A stretch of DNA of 64,000 nucleotides from Prinsepia uniflora. Lineage: Eukaryota > Streptophyta > Magnoliopsida > Rosales > Rosaceae. Where the stretch lies: NCBI GenBank assembly GCA_032719365.1, contig CM064871.1, forward strand, positions 70,722,383 to 70,786,382. The letters run 5' to 3'. Of this stretch, positions 23,601 through 34,481 are shown in pieces. Positions within the stretch are counted from its first letter, which is position 1, and each line of letters starts with the position of its first letter. The translations under genes were made by a program, and so were the position numbers. The notes beneath the pieces were generated by a model. It saw only the letters and a list, made by a program, of their open reading frames with translations, ran no database searches and was not told where the DNA came from.

Positions 23601-25789
23601 TGTAAGGTTTATAATGCTAATGTTTACTGGTTCATCATTTGATGGATCCATGTGATACTCTGCAAGTTCTGCTTTGTATGAAAATGACCTGTTTTCTTGC
23701 ATGCTGTAATAAGTGTCTGGTTACTGATATTCCTAGTATCCTTTTGATTCCATTTTGGTAACGCTTTGAATTTTTATTGTTTTTAACTGAGTGATCATCA
23801 TGATAATACCTGTAGGGTTCTGTACATTCTATTTACTGAGGGTTGAATGGTTGACAAATAAGTGCAGGCTTCTAGACCCTCATTTGGAAAGCTCTGGTTC
23901 TCTTTTTGTTGGGAGCTACATTTTACAACTTATTTTGCATCTGCCATCACAAATGGCACCTCATATTCGAGACCTGGTTGCTGCTCTTATTAGGCGCATG
24001 CAATCTGCTCAGATAGATGGATTGAGAAGCTCACTGCTACTCATTTTTGCTAGATTGGTATGCACCTCAACTGTTCATCTTTGCGGAGTTCCTTTGGTGG
24101 TCATTCTTTAGCTAAAAGTGACGTGTTAATATGTTTTAATTGTCTGATGTTTCTAATGATGTCACAAATAGTCTAATGTATAAATTTGTCCTTTGGAAGC
24201 TTTAGTTATTTTACCAAGATTATCAATGATTTTATTCCTTAATGCATAAGAAGCTTTTACATTGGTAGTTTCCCTACAGTCAATTTCATATACAGAACTT
24301 ATTTCTCTATGAGAATGCTTCTTTAGTTGGTTAGTTTTTTTCAGCTTGTAGCCTTCTACCTTATTAATGTGTTCCTCATCAATTTGCATGTTTATCTTTG
24401 CATTGCATTTAATTTTTGATGCTTTGATTTCAACTGGTCTAGTAAGGATCAGGTATCAAGTAGACATATCTTATATTTGATTGGTTTTTTAAATGTCGTA
24501 ATTAATAGGTCCACTTAAGTGCCCCACATGTTGAACAGTTTATTGACCTGTTGGTCACCATCCCAGCTGAAGGCTATGATAATTCTTTTGTCTATTTAAT
24601 GTCAGAATGGACTATGCAGCAAGGTAACTTTTATATTCTTGTTTACTCATGATATAGCTAAATCAGAATACAAATCTGGACTGGAATTTCCTGGTTGATG
24701 CGATATATGGTTTATTAAATATAATTCATCGAAAGCAATCCTTGTCCCTCCAAAAGGTTGCAACTTATCTTCAGTACATGAACAAATTTCCAATGTGTGT
24801 GCCCAGTTGCATCTCAAATATTCAGAATTTAGATGTAGATTATGGGTTTTTGAAAGGGATGTAATATCAAGGATGGCTAGTAACAATATTATCAAAATCC
24901 AATGTGCATGGCCAATGGGACCAATATATTGAACATGGTATTTTGAATGGGAAGTTACATTTTAAATAATTTATAGTCAACTTTTTTTGGTGATGTTTTG
25001 GGTCACATGCTTTGGCAAATCTTTGGGCCACCTGGCTAAGTGGTAATAATAATCTTGAGCATACATGCGTGCAATCATTTAATCAGGATTTTTGTACTGT
25101 TTAGATCATTTTTATCTGAGTCTTCTTACGAGGCCAAGACTTATTAGAGGCTATGCGAAAATGGGATATAAGATATTCCTTCTGCATGTTAATTGAATAC
25201 AGGTGAAATCCAGGGCGCCTACCAAATTAAAGTCACTACTACTGCTTTGGCCTTATTACTATCATCCAGGCATGCTGAATTAGCCAAAATTAATGTGCAA
25301 GGATATTTGATTCAGGTTCTACTGAAACTAGTAATCTTGTGCACTTATTTATCTCTCAAACGTGCACGCTGATTCAAGAATTTCTCTTCTTGCTTATCTA
25401 AAGTCTGCAGCTGGAATAACCACTCGCTCTAAAGCTAAATTAACTCCAGATCAGTGGACTGTGGTGCCACTCCCAGCAAAGGTACTACTGTCTATATATT
25501 TTTTCCATTAACCGGAATATTAATTTTTAATTGGCTAGGCTGTGGCTGCACAGAACCACGAGTGTTAATCTGGTTGCCTAGTCCCCTAAGGGAAGCTTTA
25601 AAGAAGACTTCTCGTTTGTCTCCTATACATTTGTTTCAGTATCTCATAATATTGGCTAGTACACAATTATGCTTAGCTTGATTGTTTTAGTCATTGTACG
25701 TGGAAGTTTACCATTAATGTTTGTTCTAATGCAACCCTAAGATTTCTGAAAATACCAGTTTTAAGCTTTTTTTTTTTCCTTTCTGATTC

Positions 25790-25825
<36 letters not shown>

Positions 25826-26590
25826 TTTTTTTTTAATCGCAGATAATGGCTTTACTGGCAGATGCGTTGGTGGAAATCAAAGAGCAAGTTGTAGCTGGTG
25901 ATATTGAGGTAGTTAATCATTTGTCCAGTTTACTTGGTTTGGTAACCATAAAGTTATAAAACTTAACTTTAAGCTTTGAACCAATTCCTGCTGCAGGGTA
26001 GCGATTGGGAAGAAGTTGAGGCAGAGGATGTAGAGCTCGATAAAGACTTGATGTATTCAGCTGGCGTTACTTCATTCAGCAGACCGTCGCATGAACATCT
26101 TGAAGCACTAGCAAAAGCATTGAATAAGGTATTCTCACGTTGCTTGCATATTTTATTGAAAGTCCTTGGGTCTAGTTAGTACTTAACAAACTTAAACATT
26201 TTCTGGAAGGTTGAGGAGGAGGATAGGTATGAAGATGATCAAGTTGCTGATCCCCTTAACCAGGTATCTTTGAGCACTTACTACATCTGCAGCATTGTCA
26301 CGATTCATGGCCATTCCCGTTGTTACTTGAATTTTATTCTCTCATTCCACCCTGCAGATTAATCTGGAAAACTATCTTGCGGAATTTTTCACAAATTTTT
26401 CTCAGAGTGAAAGACAACTGTTTGATCATCTTTGCCAGGTGTGAGCTTCAATGGTTTAATTCATTCTCTGATTCAAGCCAGTTGAAACTTGAAAGCATAC
26501 ACTAAAAGCGAGTTCTATGTATATTTTGATTGCCTGCAGAGTCTGACGCAAGATCAAAAGAACGCTATTCAAACGGTGCGAGCACACTGA
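16144..26590 (+). CDS. IPO9: Importin-9-like nuclear import receptor, 33 exons
   Basis: Importin-beta family carrier that would bind cargo and RanGTP for nuclear import. Coding exons: 16144-16276, 16617-16678, 16985-17077, 17374-17545, 17878-17993, 18323-18409, 18510-18626, 18743-18806, 18916-19058, 19230-19277, 19377-19445, 19867-19942, 21058-21188, 21276-21335, 21498-21567, 21680-21744, 21840-21901, 21986-22109, 22185-22242, 22412-22524, 22710-22787, 22876-22938, 23069-23164, 23268-23377, 23868-24057, 24509-24623, 25203-25315, 25404-25481, 25843-25908, 25997-26128, 26210-26263, 26358-26438, 26540-26590. They sum to 3,090 bp (1,029 residues), with continuous phase at every junction and no internal stop. 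Landmarks: N-terminal DEDQQWLLNYLSATLDPN and LRQLAAVLLKQFIKKHW (importin-beta N-terminal domain), YDWPEDWPDLLPYLLKL, helical HEAT-type repeats, and an acidic stretch SDWEEVEAEDVELDKD from residue 926. The family is about 1,020-1,030 residues. All introns are GT-AG except intron 2 (AT-AC). The acceptor of exon 31 (ggaag) is the least certain. Confidence 0.94.
16679..16984 (+). other. U12-type AT-AC intron (intron 2 of importin-9)
   Basis: The intron begins ATATCCTTTT, matching the U12 donor consensus ATATCCTT, and ends CTTTTAC. A branch-site-like ACTTAAC (968-974 of the 16 kb block) puts the branch A about 11-12 nt before the acceptor, the usual U12 spacing. Splicing here joins LRQ to LAAVLLKQF in phase 0 and matches the family sequence. 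No GT-AG pair gives that junction. Confidence 0.88.
17611..17681 (+). repeat. (CT)n(CA)n microsatellite in importin-9 intron 4
   Basis: About 19 CT units followed directly by about 16 CA units, inside the intron between 17545 and 17878. Confidence 0.95.
19886..20380 (+). repeat. 247-bp tandem duplication including part of exon 12
   Basis: Copy 1 (19886-20132) covers the last ~57 bp of exon 12, its donor and the start of intron 12. Copy 2 (20133-about 20380) repeats it with few changes, including the exon piece (GCCAACCAATTTGTAGCTGA) and the TTTCTGgtatgc donor. Copy 2 has no adjacent AG acceptor, so it is read as an intronic pseudo-exon. Confidence 0.93.
25791..25825 (+). repeat. Poly(C) tract of 35 bases in importin-9 intron 28
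   Basis: An uninterrupted run of C, preceded by a T tract and followed by T9, 17 bp before the exon 29 acceptor. The length should be treated as uncertain because homopolymers are prone to sequencing error. Confidence 0.9.
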
Positions 26591-26896
26591 GGATTTTTAG
26601 CCGATGGATAAAGCTTGCATTTATTGGATGGATTAAGCTTGGATTGTTGGCTCCAAAGCCAGGAAGCTAAAGATGTATCCACTCCCAAGAAAATTTGATA
26701 TTGTTGGAAAGGGGAGGGTGTGCTGCTGAGGAGGTGACTGGGTTTGCCATTCAGTGGAAATTTTGATTTTGAGTGCAGTTGATCAATAGCCTAAATGCAG
26801 AACTATGATATTCAAGCCTTGTATCTTTATTGATTTATTGTTGTGAATATTGAGAAAAACAATAATAATTAATTCAAATGAAAAGCATGAACATTG

Positions 26897-28128
26897 TTAT
26901 AAGAGATGATCATAAGCAGTGAGCAGCTTCAATTCCATATGCTCTGGATGAATCCATTTTGGCAAAACAATTCTATGCCTCCTAATCTTGTTACTCTTGA
27001 AATTGTAGAGTCGCAACCAAACTTGGGCAAGCTCAAGGCGGCCGGGACTCCGAGTCAACCCTCCATCACTTTCGACCAAGAGCTTGCTGGTTTGAAGAGT
27101 ATGCAGAGAAACCGACCCACCTGAAACAGAAAAGTATGAAGATGACGACCAAGAGTCATTGATCTTCACCCACCGTCGTTCCTGCCGCTTATAAAACCAC
27201 AACTCCGCTATGCCGGGCGACCTGTACACATGAATTGTTTCAGAATTGCAAGTTTATTATAATTCCAGGCTAAATATATAAAATCATCGTTATGCTTACG
27301 GTTACTGTACTCATAACGAGGGGGAGAGATCTTTCCAAATCTCTCTCCGTTGATGCACACACCAGCTCCTCCATTCCTCGAAAACCACCGGTAATCGAGA
27401 GGATAGCGGGCGAGATTATTAACTTGAATGCCCCTCCATGAATTTGAACCCACCGTGAAAATCTTGAAAATTACCTCATATGGTGATCCTCTGGAAAACA
27501 CTTGCACTTGGAGAACCTTGTACTCATTTGTACTAGGACTCAATCCAAAGTTGTATACAACATGGGCTCTTCTCGTAAGTTTATTTTCCGGCAGGCCGCG
27601 GACGAAGCCGGGGCTGAAAGTATCATCATCGTCGTCATGAAGTGGAAATGAGGCAAGGGAAGCAAGGGGCAGAGTAGTAAGTTATCGTTTGAAGGGATTG
27701 AATATAACAGGGGAGCAGTCATGGAGAGCCACGATTTCAGAATCAGAAATATTATTACCATCATTGTCAAATTCGTACATGCAACAGAAATGAAGGCAGA
27801 TGAAGCCATTGCTGCTCTGGATGTGGCGGTGGAGAGGCGGCAGCTGGTGGGGGGACAGTGTCAAAAGGCAGTTGGAGGTGCTCGGAGGCTTGGGAGCTTG
27901 AGTTTGGTTGAGTTGGAGGGAGATGAAGTGATGTTGGTTTGTGCTTGTGTTTGTGATATGGAGGAGGAGGGAGGAAGAGTTGCGGGTGGGGATGAGAGAG
28001 GACCAAGATTTGCATACGCGGCGGAGGGGAGGCAGGGACTTGGGCGGTAGTCTTGCCAGGATTTCATGGCTTATGATGTCGTTTGGGAGCTCCGGTAGTT
28101 CTTTATCGTTGTCTTCATCAACTTCCAT
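26897..28128 (-). pseudogene. F-box protein gene, interrupted
   Basis: F-box proteins are substrate adaptors of SCF ubiquitin ligases. The first segment (28128 to 27685) has an N-terminal F-box at residues 13-45: LPNDIISHEILARLPPKSL then LRRVCKSW. An in-frame TAA at 27684-27682 would end it at residue 148. The same frame continues beyond with FSPGFVRGLPENK, YNFGLSPSTNEYKVLQV and FTVGSNSWRGI, an F-box-associated beta-propeller-type domain, to a stop at 27208. A frame change near 27229 then gives SPGIAELWFYKRQERRWVKI, running to 26897. One nonsense codon and one frameshift thus break a reading frame of about 410 codons. I tested for an intron at the second break: GT donors near 27300 do not restore the frame. 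It is tail to tail with importin-9 (about 300 bp apart). Sequence error remains an alternative. Confidence 0.8.
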
Positions 28129-28610
28129 AATAGATAGGAGAATGAGAGATACAATTCCAAGTAGGGTATTTTATATTTTTTTGGTCTGAATTCCAAGTAG
28201 GGTATATATTAGTATAGGCGCCAAACCCTAACTCTTAACAAACTAATTACTTGAATAACACATAAAATTATTGAAAGACTAATTATTCAACACAAGACAA
28301 TTAAAACCAAAATTAGCTGATAGCTGCACATTTAAAACCGAGACACAACTTAATTTTTATTAGAGTAATATTATTTGAATACATTAAATTGGTTACATAT
28401 ACTAAATTGATTATATTTAACGACACCGTCAATAAATGAATGAAATTATTTTAATAAATTAAATTATTTGGTGCACACATTTCACCATTCATTAAATACC
28501 AGATCGTGTCATTGAATGTGATTAATTGAGTGCGTCCAAATAACATTATGCTTTTTATTATGGTGTTTCTATATAAAATTTTTCACATTAATATTTATGA
28601 AGAGATATAT
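28129..28610. other. AT-rich intergenic DNA
   Basis: Upstream of the F-box pseudogene. A short direct repeat of AATTCCAAGTAGGGTAT flanks its start (about 28154 and 28189). No gene was seen. Confidence 0.45.
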
Positions 28611-30010
28611 ATAAAACCTCATTTTGGTTAAATATTTGATAACCCTAAAATACCGATGGTTAACAAAAAAGTTCAAGTATTGAAACTATATAAAATTAAC
28701 AAAATGTCGTCCAAGCATATATTGAATATTACCAAAAAGGACAAAATGGTAACATCTCTTAAATCTTATTAATCCAGATCCAAGTCGTTAAACACTTCAA
28801 CACAATTAGAATTTTCAAAAAGCAAGAATTGAAACCTTTTCAATTTAGACTGCTATTAACAGTTTAATTTGAATTGTTTGGATGCCTTAGCTGTTAAAAA
28901 TTTCATACAATTTATTTATTTCGAGATTTTCTTTATTTACATGAATATTTCATTCATTCATATCCAAATTTTCAACATATTAAACTACGAAATAGACAAA
29001 TTATGTTTTAGTTTTATATAATATATATATTATAGAACCAAAACCTTATTTTGGTTAAATATTTAATAGCCCTAAAATACCCATGGTTAACAAAAATGTT
29101 CAAGTACTGAAACTTTATAAAATTAATAATAGTACAATGGTAAAATCTAATTGTTAAATCTATAGATAAACTCAAAATATTATTTTGGTTATATTTTTAA
29201 TAACCCTTAAAACACCCTTAATTAATAACGAAAGTGTCGTTCAAGCATTGAATATTACTAAATAAGGATAAAATGGTAAAACCTCTTAAATCTTATTTAT
29301 CCAGATCCAAATCATTAAATACTTAATAGTTCAATACAGTTTGAATTTTCAAAAGTTAGAATTGAAACTGTTTCAATTTAAATTGCTATTAAAAGTTTAA
29401 TTTGAATTGTTTTTGAATTGTTTGGACGCTTTAGCTGTAAAAAAAATTCATGCATTAATTTATTTACTTTAAGATTTCATTTATTCATATATAAAATTTC
29501 AACATATTAAACTTCAAAATATATGGATTATGTTTTAGTTTTATATAATATATATATATAGATATATTATATAAAACCTAAACCTTATTTTGGTTAAATA
29601 TTTAATAACCCTAAAATACCCATGGTTAGCAAAACTGTTCAAGTATTGGAACTTTATAAAATTAATAATAGTACAATGGTAAAATCTAATTGTTAAACCT
29701 ATAGATAAAGTCAAAACATTATTTTGGTTAAATAAAGATAAAATGGTAAAATCTCTTCAATCTTATTTATCCAGATCCAAATCGTTAAACACTTAATAGT
29801 TCAATACATTTTGGATTTTTAGAAAGATAGAATTAAAACCGTTTCAATTTAGACTACCATTAACGGTTTAAATTTGATTGTTCGGATGCTTTAGCTGTAA
29901 AAAAATTCATACAATTTATTCACTTCGAGATTTCATTTATTCGCATGAATATTTCATTCATTCATATCTAAATTTTCAATGTATTGAACTTCAAAATATA
30001 CAAATTATAT
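28611..30010 (+). repeat. Three tandem degenerate AT-rich units (~430-540 bp)
   Basis: Units start near 28611, 29034 and 29571. Each opens with ATAAAACC-like sequence, TTATTTTGGTTAAATATTT, ATAACCCTAAAATACC and ATGGTTAACAAAA, continues through CTTATTTATCCAGATCCAAA and AGAATTGAAACCGTTTC, and ends in TTTTATATAATATATATA. The middle unit has about 110 bp of extra internal sequence. They code for nothing. Diverged parts recur at 34.0-34.5 kb and 37.2-37.4 kb. Confidence 0.8.
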
Positions 30011-30423
30011 TTAAATATAATTGAAGTAAAAAACTAGAACAAAATAGATAATGACTAATGAGTTAGGGTATATACTTATGAACACTTACAATAGCAAACT
30101 ATCGGGTGAAAATTTTTTTTTTGGGTACCCAGAACCCTCCACTTAACCCTGATTGGTAAAAAAGAATTTAGATATTCAAACCGTTTTCAAAATGAAAATC
30201 TAAAATCAAACTATTACTAATGAAATAGTTTAGATATTCAAACGGTTTGTTTTTATCTGGTCAAATCCACCGGAGTGCTAATAACAGGAACCAAAGGCCA
30301 ATTTGATTAAATTTTCATTTAATCCAAAAACGTTCGTGATCAATAATAAAAAGCAAACAATAACATCATTTTTTTGAAGGCTAAAAGGATAAAATCACAT
30401 TTAGTCCAGAAAACCCCATGGTC

Positions 30424-30535
30424 AAGAATAAAAGCCAAGCAATAACATCATAAGAAACACAATCACATATACTAAGTGCAAGAATAAAAGCTAAGCAATA
30501 ACAGCATAAGAAACACAATCTCATATACTAAGTGC
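30424..30535 (+). repeat. 56-bp direct tandem duplication
   Basis: Copies at 30424-30479 and 30480-30535, each AAGAATAAAAG(C/T)...ATACTAAGTGC, differing at a few bases. Confidence 0.9.
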
Positions 30536-30709
30536 AAAAGGGTAAAATGGATAATCATATTAAAAAAGATATAATATTTAATTATTTTATTTTTAAATCT
30601 CAACTATTCAAGATTTTTTTTACAACAATCAAAATTATCTCATTTTTTATTTTTTATAATCTTCAGTACGATTATGGAGTCATTATATGACACATTCCGA
30701 CGAGGAAAT

Positions 30710-33700
30710 TGTCACGATCCATCCCAATTCCCATGGGATTAACACGAGATGTGTCATGATCCCGTCTGACACGAAGTGTCAGACAAGGGATAATTCGAAC
30801 CTTCAGCCCGACCGGCTTCTAGAGCGCGCCAGGATCCGGTGGAGGAGGGTGATGTCTCGCTCTCTGCTACAGTCCGCATCCGTGATCAACCTGAATGACA
30901 TTAAAAACCAGAAAGACTGTGAGTGGATGAAAATCAATAAGTTTATAAAAACACATTTCATAAAGATATTTATGACCTTCACTAAAAAACATGTATGCAT
31001 ATGAAAACCTTTTATCCAAATAACCAATACTAGGGTCTCAGCCCAAGTTCCGTAATCCAAAACATACGAGTCCCTGCTCAAAACCATTTACACAAATCCA
31101 TGATTCATTTCAACCATAAGTGGGAACTCAGCCCAAAACCATAAATCCGAGTGTGTGGGTCATTGCCCATCCATTTTCTATTCACAAAACATCATTTCAC
31201 AACCCAAGAAATCATGTTTATCATATATCATATAACCAATTCTGTCACGGTTTCTAAAGCTACGCGCGTGCTACCCGAGGTCTCAAATCCCAAGTCTCCT
31301 TAGGGTCCACACATGTCAATGTCCGCATATCAATGACCCTCCCTGGGGGTTATAATCCATAATAGCCTTCCTGAGAGTAAGGTACCCAACGGGGGCGACT
31401 TCACTCAATTAGTGCTCCGTGACTACTTCGGGGTCCACCCAGACCAACGACCCTACCCGGAGGAGGCAATCTATAAATAAAGGATGGTATATGAAAAACC
31501 ATTTTGAAATCATTCTCAAACCTTTCAAAGGTTCATGTCTGATCCCCATAAACCGTCATGAAACTAGAAATCCATCTTTTCCAAATCCAAATCCGTTTAG
31601 GGTCTCTGAACCCGAAATCACCATTTATAAACCATAAATGGGACTCAAGTCCGATATCATAACCAATTGGGCCTCAAGCCCGATCATGTAAACTAACTGG
31701 GCCTCAAGCCCGATTACGTAAATCAACTGGGCCTCGAGCCCGACTTTGTAAATCAACTGGGCCTCAAGTCCGATTCGCAAAACAGCTGGGCCTCTGGCCC
31801 GATTCGTAAATCAACTGGGGCTCTGGCCCGATTCGTAAATCAACTTGGCCTCCGGCCCGATTCGTAACCCAACTGGGCCTCCGACCCGATGCCTTATTAA
31901 ATCAAATGGACTCAAAGTCCGAGAGTTTTTAAATCAAATGGGTCTCATACCCTATTCCGTATTTTCAATTCTGAAATCATTTCACGAACCAATCGGGCCC
32001 CTGACCCGATAACGTAACTAAATGGATTTCAAGTCCGGGGGTTTCTAAAACAAATGGGTCTCGAGCCTGAGTTTACCTTTTCAAATCCTAAACCATTTCA
32101 TTAAACCATTATCAAAACCATAAGCACGCATAATCAGTGCATAAAACCATAAACCTCGATATACGTGCAAATACGTAAATCGCCTCGAAATACGTAAAAT
32201 TATGTAAATCACTAACATCCAAATCCTCACCATAGAATCACATATGTAAAACATATAAAACATTTATGCATGCATCATAGTTTAGAAATCAAGGTCCACT
32301 CACAGACCTTCCTACGCTGTCGACTCGATTTGCATACTGAAAGCCTCCTAGGGCTAATCACTGTTACTGGGACTCCCAAACCTGTCCAAATCATACTAGA
32401 GGGTTACTAACTACCTCATTAACCTCTCATTGAAGCCCCATAATTTTTTCGAATTTTTAACTATTTTTAAACCCGATCCTAGACCTTTGGACATCCCGAA
32501 CTATATCGAGACGATATCCGATCGACACGAAACCAGTCCCAAAATGTTCGTTACAACGAATAGATTATAAGTCATGTTGAAGTCATGCCCAAAATATGCT
32601 TCATGCACCCCCACGCGCCGCCCAAAGAGGCTGCGCGTGAAGCCCACGATTGACACTATTCATTATCCCTTACCTCCAGCGAACTCGGTTCTCTGGTTCG
32701 GTCCAGTTCAGCCGAACCGACGAACCGTCGAGACCGGTTCAACGCCATTTTCAATCGGTTTTCAGTCCAATCCAATCCTTAAAGCTTCGTCTAATCGACC
32801 CTAATCTATCTATGGATTCAAAACAATGAAATCGAAATAGAAAGTATACCTTTGAAGCTCAAACAGTACGACCAAGTTTTCACGTCCGTTTCTGGCCATC
32901 ACAAACCGTCCCAGTCCTCGATTTCCATCCCACTCGATCCACAGGACCACTAGAAACATAACCCAATTAATGGAACAGAATACACGCTCAAAATCGAATT
33001 CTAATTTTTGAACATAAAACCAGTTTTTGGGTTCTTACCTCCATTCACCGCCATGGGCACCGTCGTGGCCACCGCCACGGTCGTCTCATCCTCTGGTTCA
33101 TCATCCAACACTCCCGAACGTCCAACAGCCATCGAAGCCCAAACCAACCCACTCTGGCCCAAAACAGGGCTCACGGCCACCGTTCATGACGGTTCACCCC
33201 GACAGCCTCCACCCCCACGACTCAGTCCTCTCTCTCTCACTCCCATTCATTTTCAATCAAGGCTCACAAGACATTGATGAAGATTAGAGGTTTATAATGT
33301 GGGAAGGGTTCACGGTTTTAAGAAGAAAAAGATGAAGAGGATGAAGGAGTCGTGCACGGTTTGAAGAGGGGAAGGTGAAGTTTGGTGTGATGATCAGATG
33401 AGTGGATGGTGAGGATGAGGGGTGTGAGGGAAGGGATGGCTGAGATTGAGAGAGAGTGGGTGAAGGGAAATTATAAAATACTCCAAAACTAATATTTTAA
33501 TGTTAAACTCACCAATCATGATTAAGATCCACTTTTTAGGGATAATGACCAATGGGATGAGTGATAATTGTCACTCATCCAAGGGTCCCACATTATTAAG
33601 TCAACCAATCAGATTTTAATTATTATTTTATTCGGATCATGAGACGTAAATCTCCAATTTCGCTCCCATGACCATAACTTTTCTGTTCGACGTCCGATTT

Positions 33701-33893
33701 CGACGTACCGCCTGTCTACGGACTCGTGACGTCATGATCTACGTCATGGTCAAAAGTCAACATTTTTCCCATGACTAAGGGCAAAATAGTCATTTTGCAC
33801 CATACGTCCGATTTTGCTCACTAATCACCGATTAATCTCACTAATCCTTCATTAGTCACTAATCTAATCCCGGAATTTGGGACAGATCGTTTC
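30710..33893 (-). mobile_element. 3.2-kb solo LTR, minus strand
   Basis: On the plus strand it starts TGTCACGATCCATCCC at 30710 (the reversed LTR tail, with CCCGTCTGACA nearby) and ends GATCGTTTCA at 33893 (the reversed head, normally CGTTACA). Flanks are GAAAT before and AAAAT after, a 4-of-5 match to a 5-bp target duplication. It contains both head modules (about 33640-33890), a GC-rich inner part with CACGCGCCGCCCAAAG (about 32610) and a minisatellite. No internal coding region is present. The frame at 33008-33287 is antisense LTR sequence. Confidence 0.82.
31639..31900 (+). repeat. ~31-bp minisatellite inside the LTR
   Basis: About eight or nine units of the form AACTGGGCCTCAAGCCCGAT plus an 11-bp A/T-richer spacer, drifting gradually from GCCTCAAGCCC to GCCTCTGGCCC. 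GGGCC and GGCCC arms make each unit partly self-complementary. Confidence 0.88.
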
Positions 33894-34481
33894 AAAAATC
33901 ATAAGGACTTTGTATTCGAGAAGTGCTGGCTTCGTCATGTAGACCCCATGTTCACGTGTCGGCCAATACCTTTCGATTATGGAGTGATTAATGTGGATTT
34001 CCAAGTCGAAGTGTTGTAAATTATTAAAATTTTAATGGTTGGGTACATTTTGGATTTTAAAAAAATAGAATTAAAACCACTCCAACACAAATTATTATCA
34101 TTTAGACAGTTGAACGGTTTAGACATAATTTTTTCATATAATTTGTTTACTAAAAAGATTCGTCAAAACATAATTTTTTATTTTTCCAAAATTTCACCCA
34201 TTCTCATCATCATTTCACTTTTTCACATGAATATTTCAATAAAATATATCAACATATTAAAATTTTCAACATTTTAAATTTCAAAATATGATGGATTATG
34301 TTTAGATATAATTTAAATTCAAATGTAGCACAAAATGAGTAATGATTAAGTGAGGTAGAATATGTAATGAACATTTACATTAACATATTTTACGTTGAAA
34401 ATTATTAACTAAAAAATAGTTTAAAATAAATCTATACCTTAACAGTTTTGTTTGGATTCCAACAAATTTCAAAATGAAAAT
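33894..34481. other. AT-rich repeat remnant between two solo LTRs
   Basis: From about 34045 it resembles the 3' half of the tandem units at 28.6-30.0 kb (ACATTTTGGATTTT..., AATAGAATTAAAACC, ...CAACATATTAAA). The two LTRs therefore landed in the same repeat field. No gene was found. Confidence 0.6.

Noticed and set aside
27721..28050. 109-codon plus-strand frame
   Set aside because: Opposite-strand shadow of the F-box segment.
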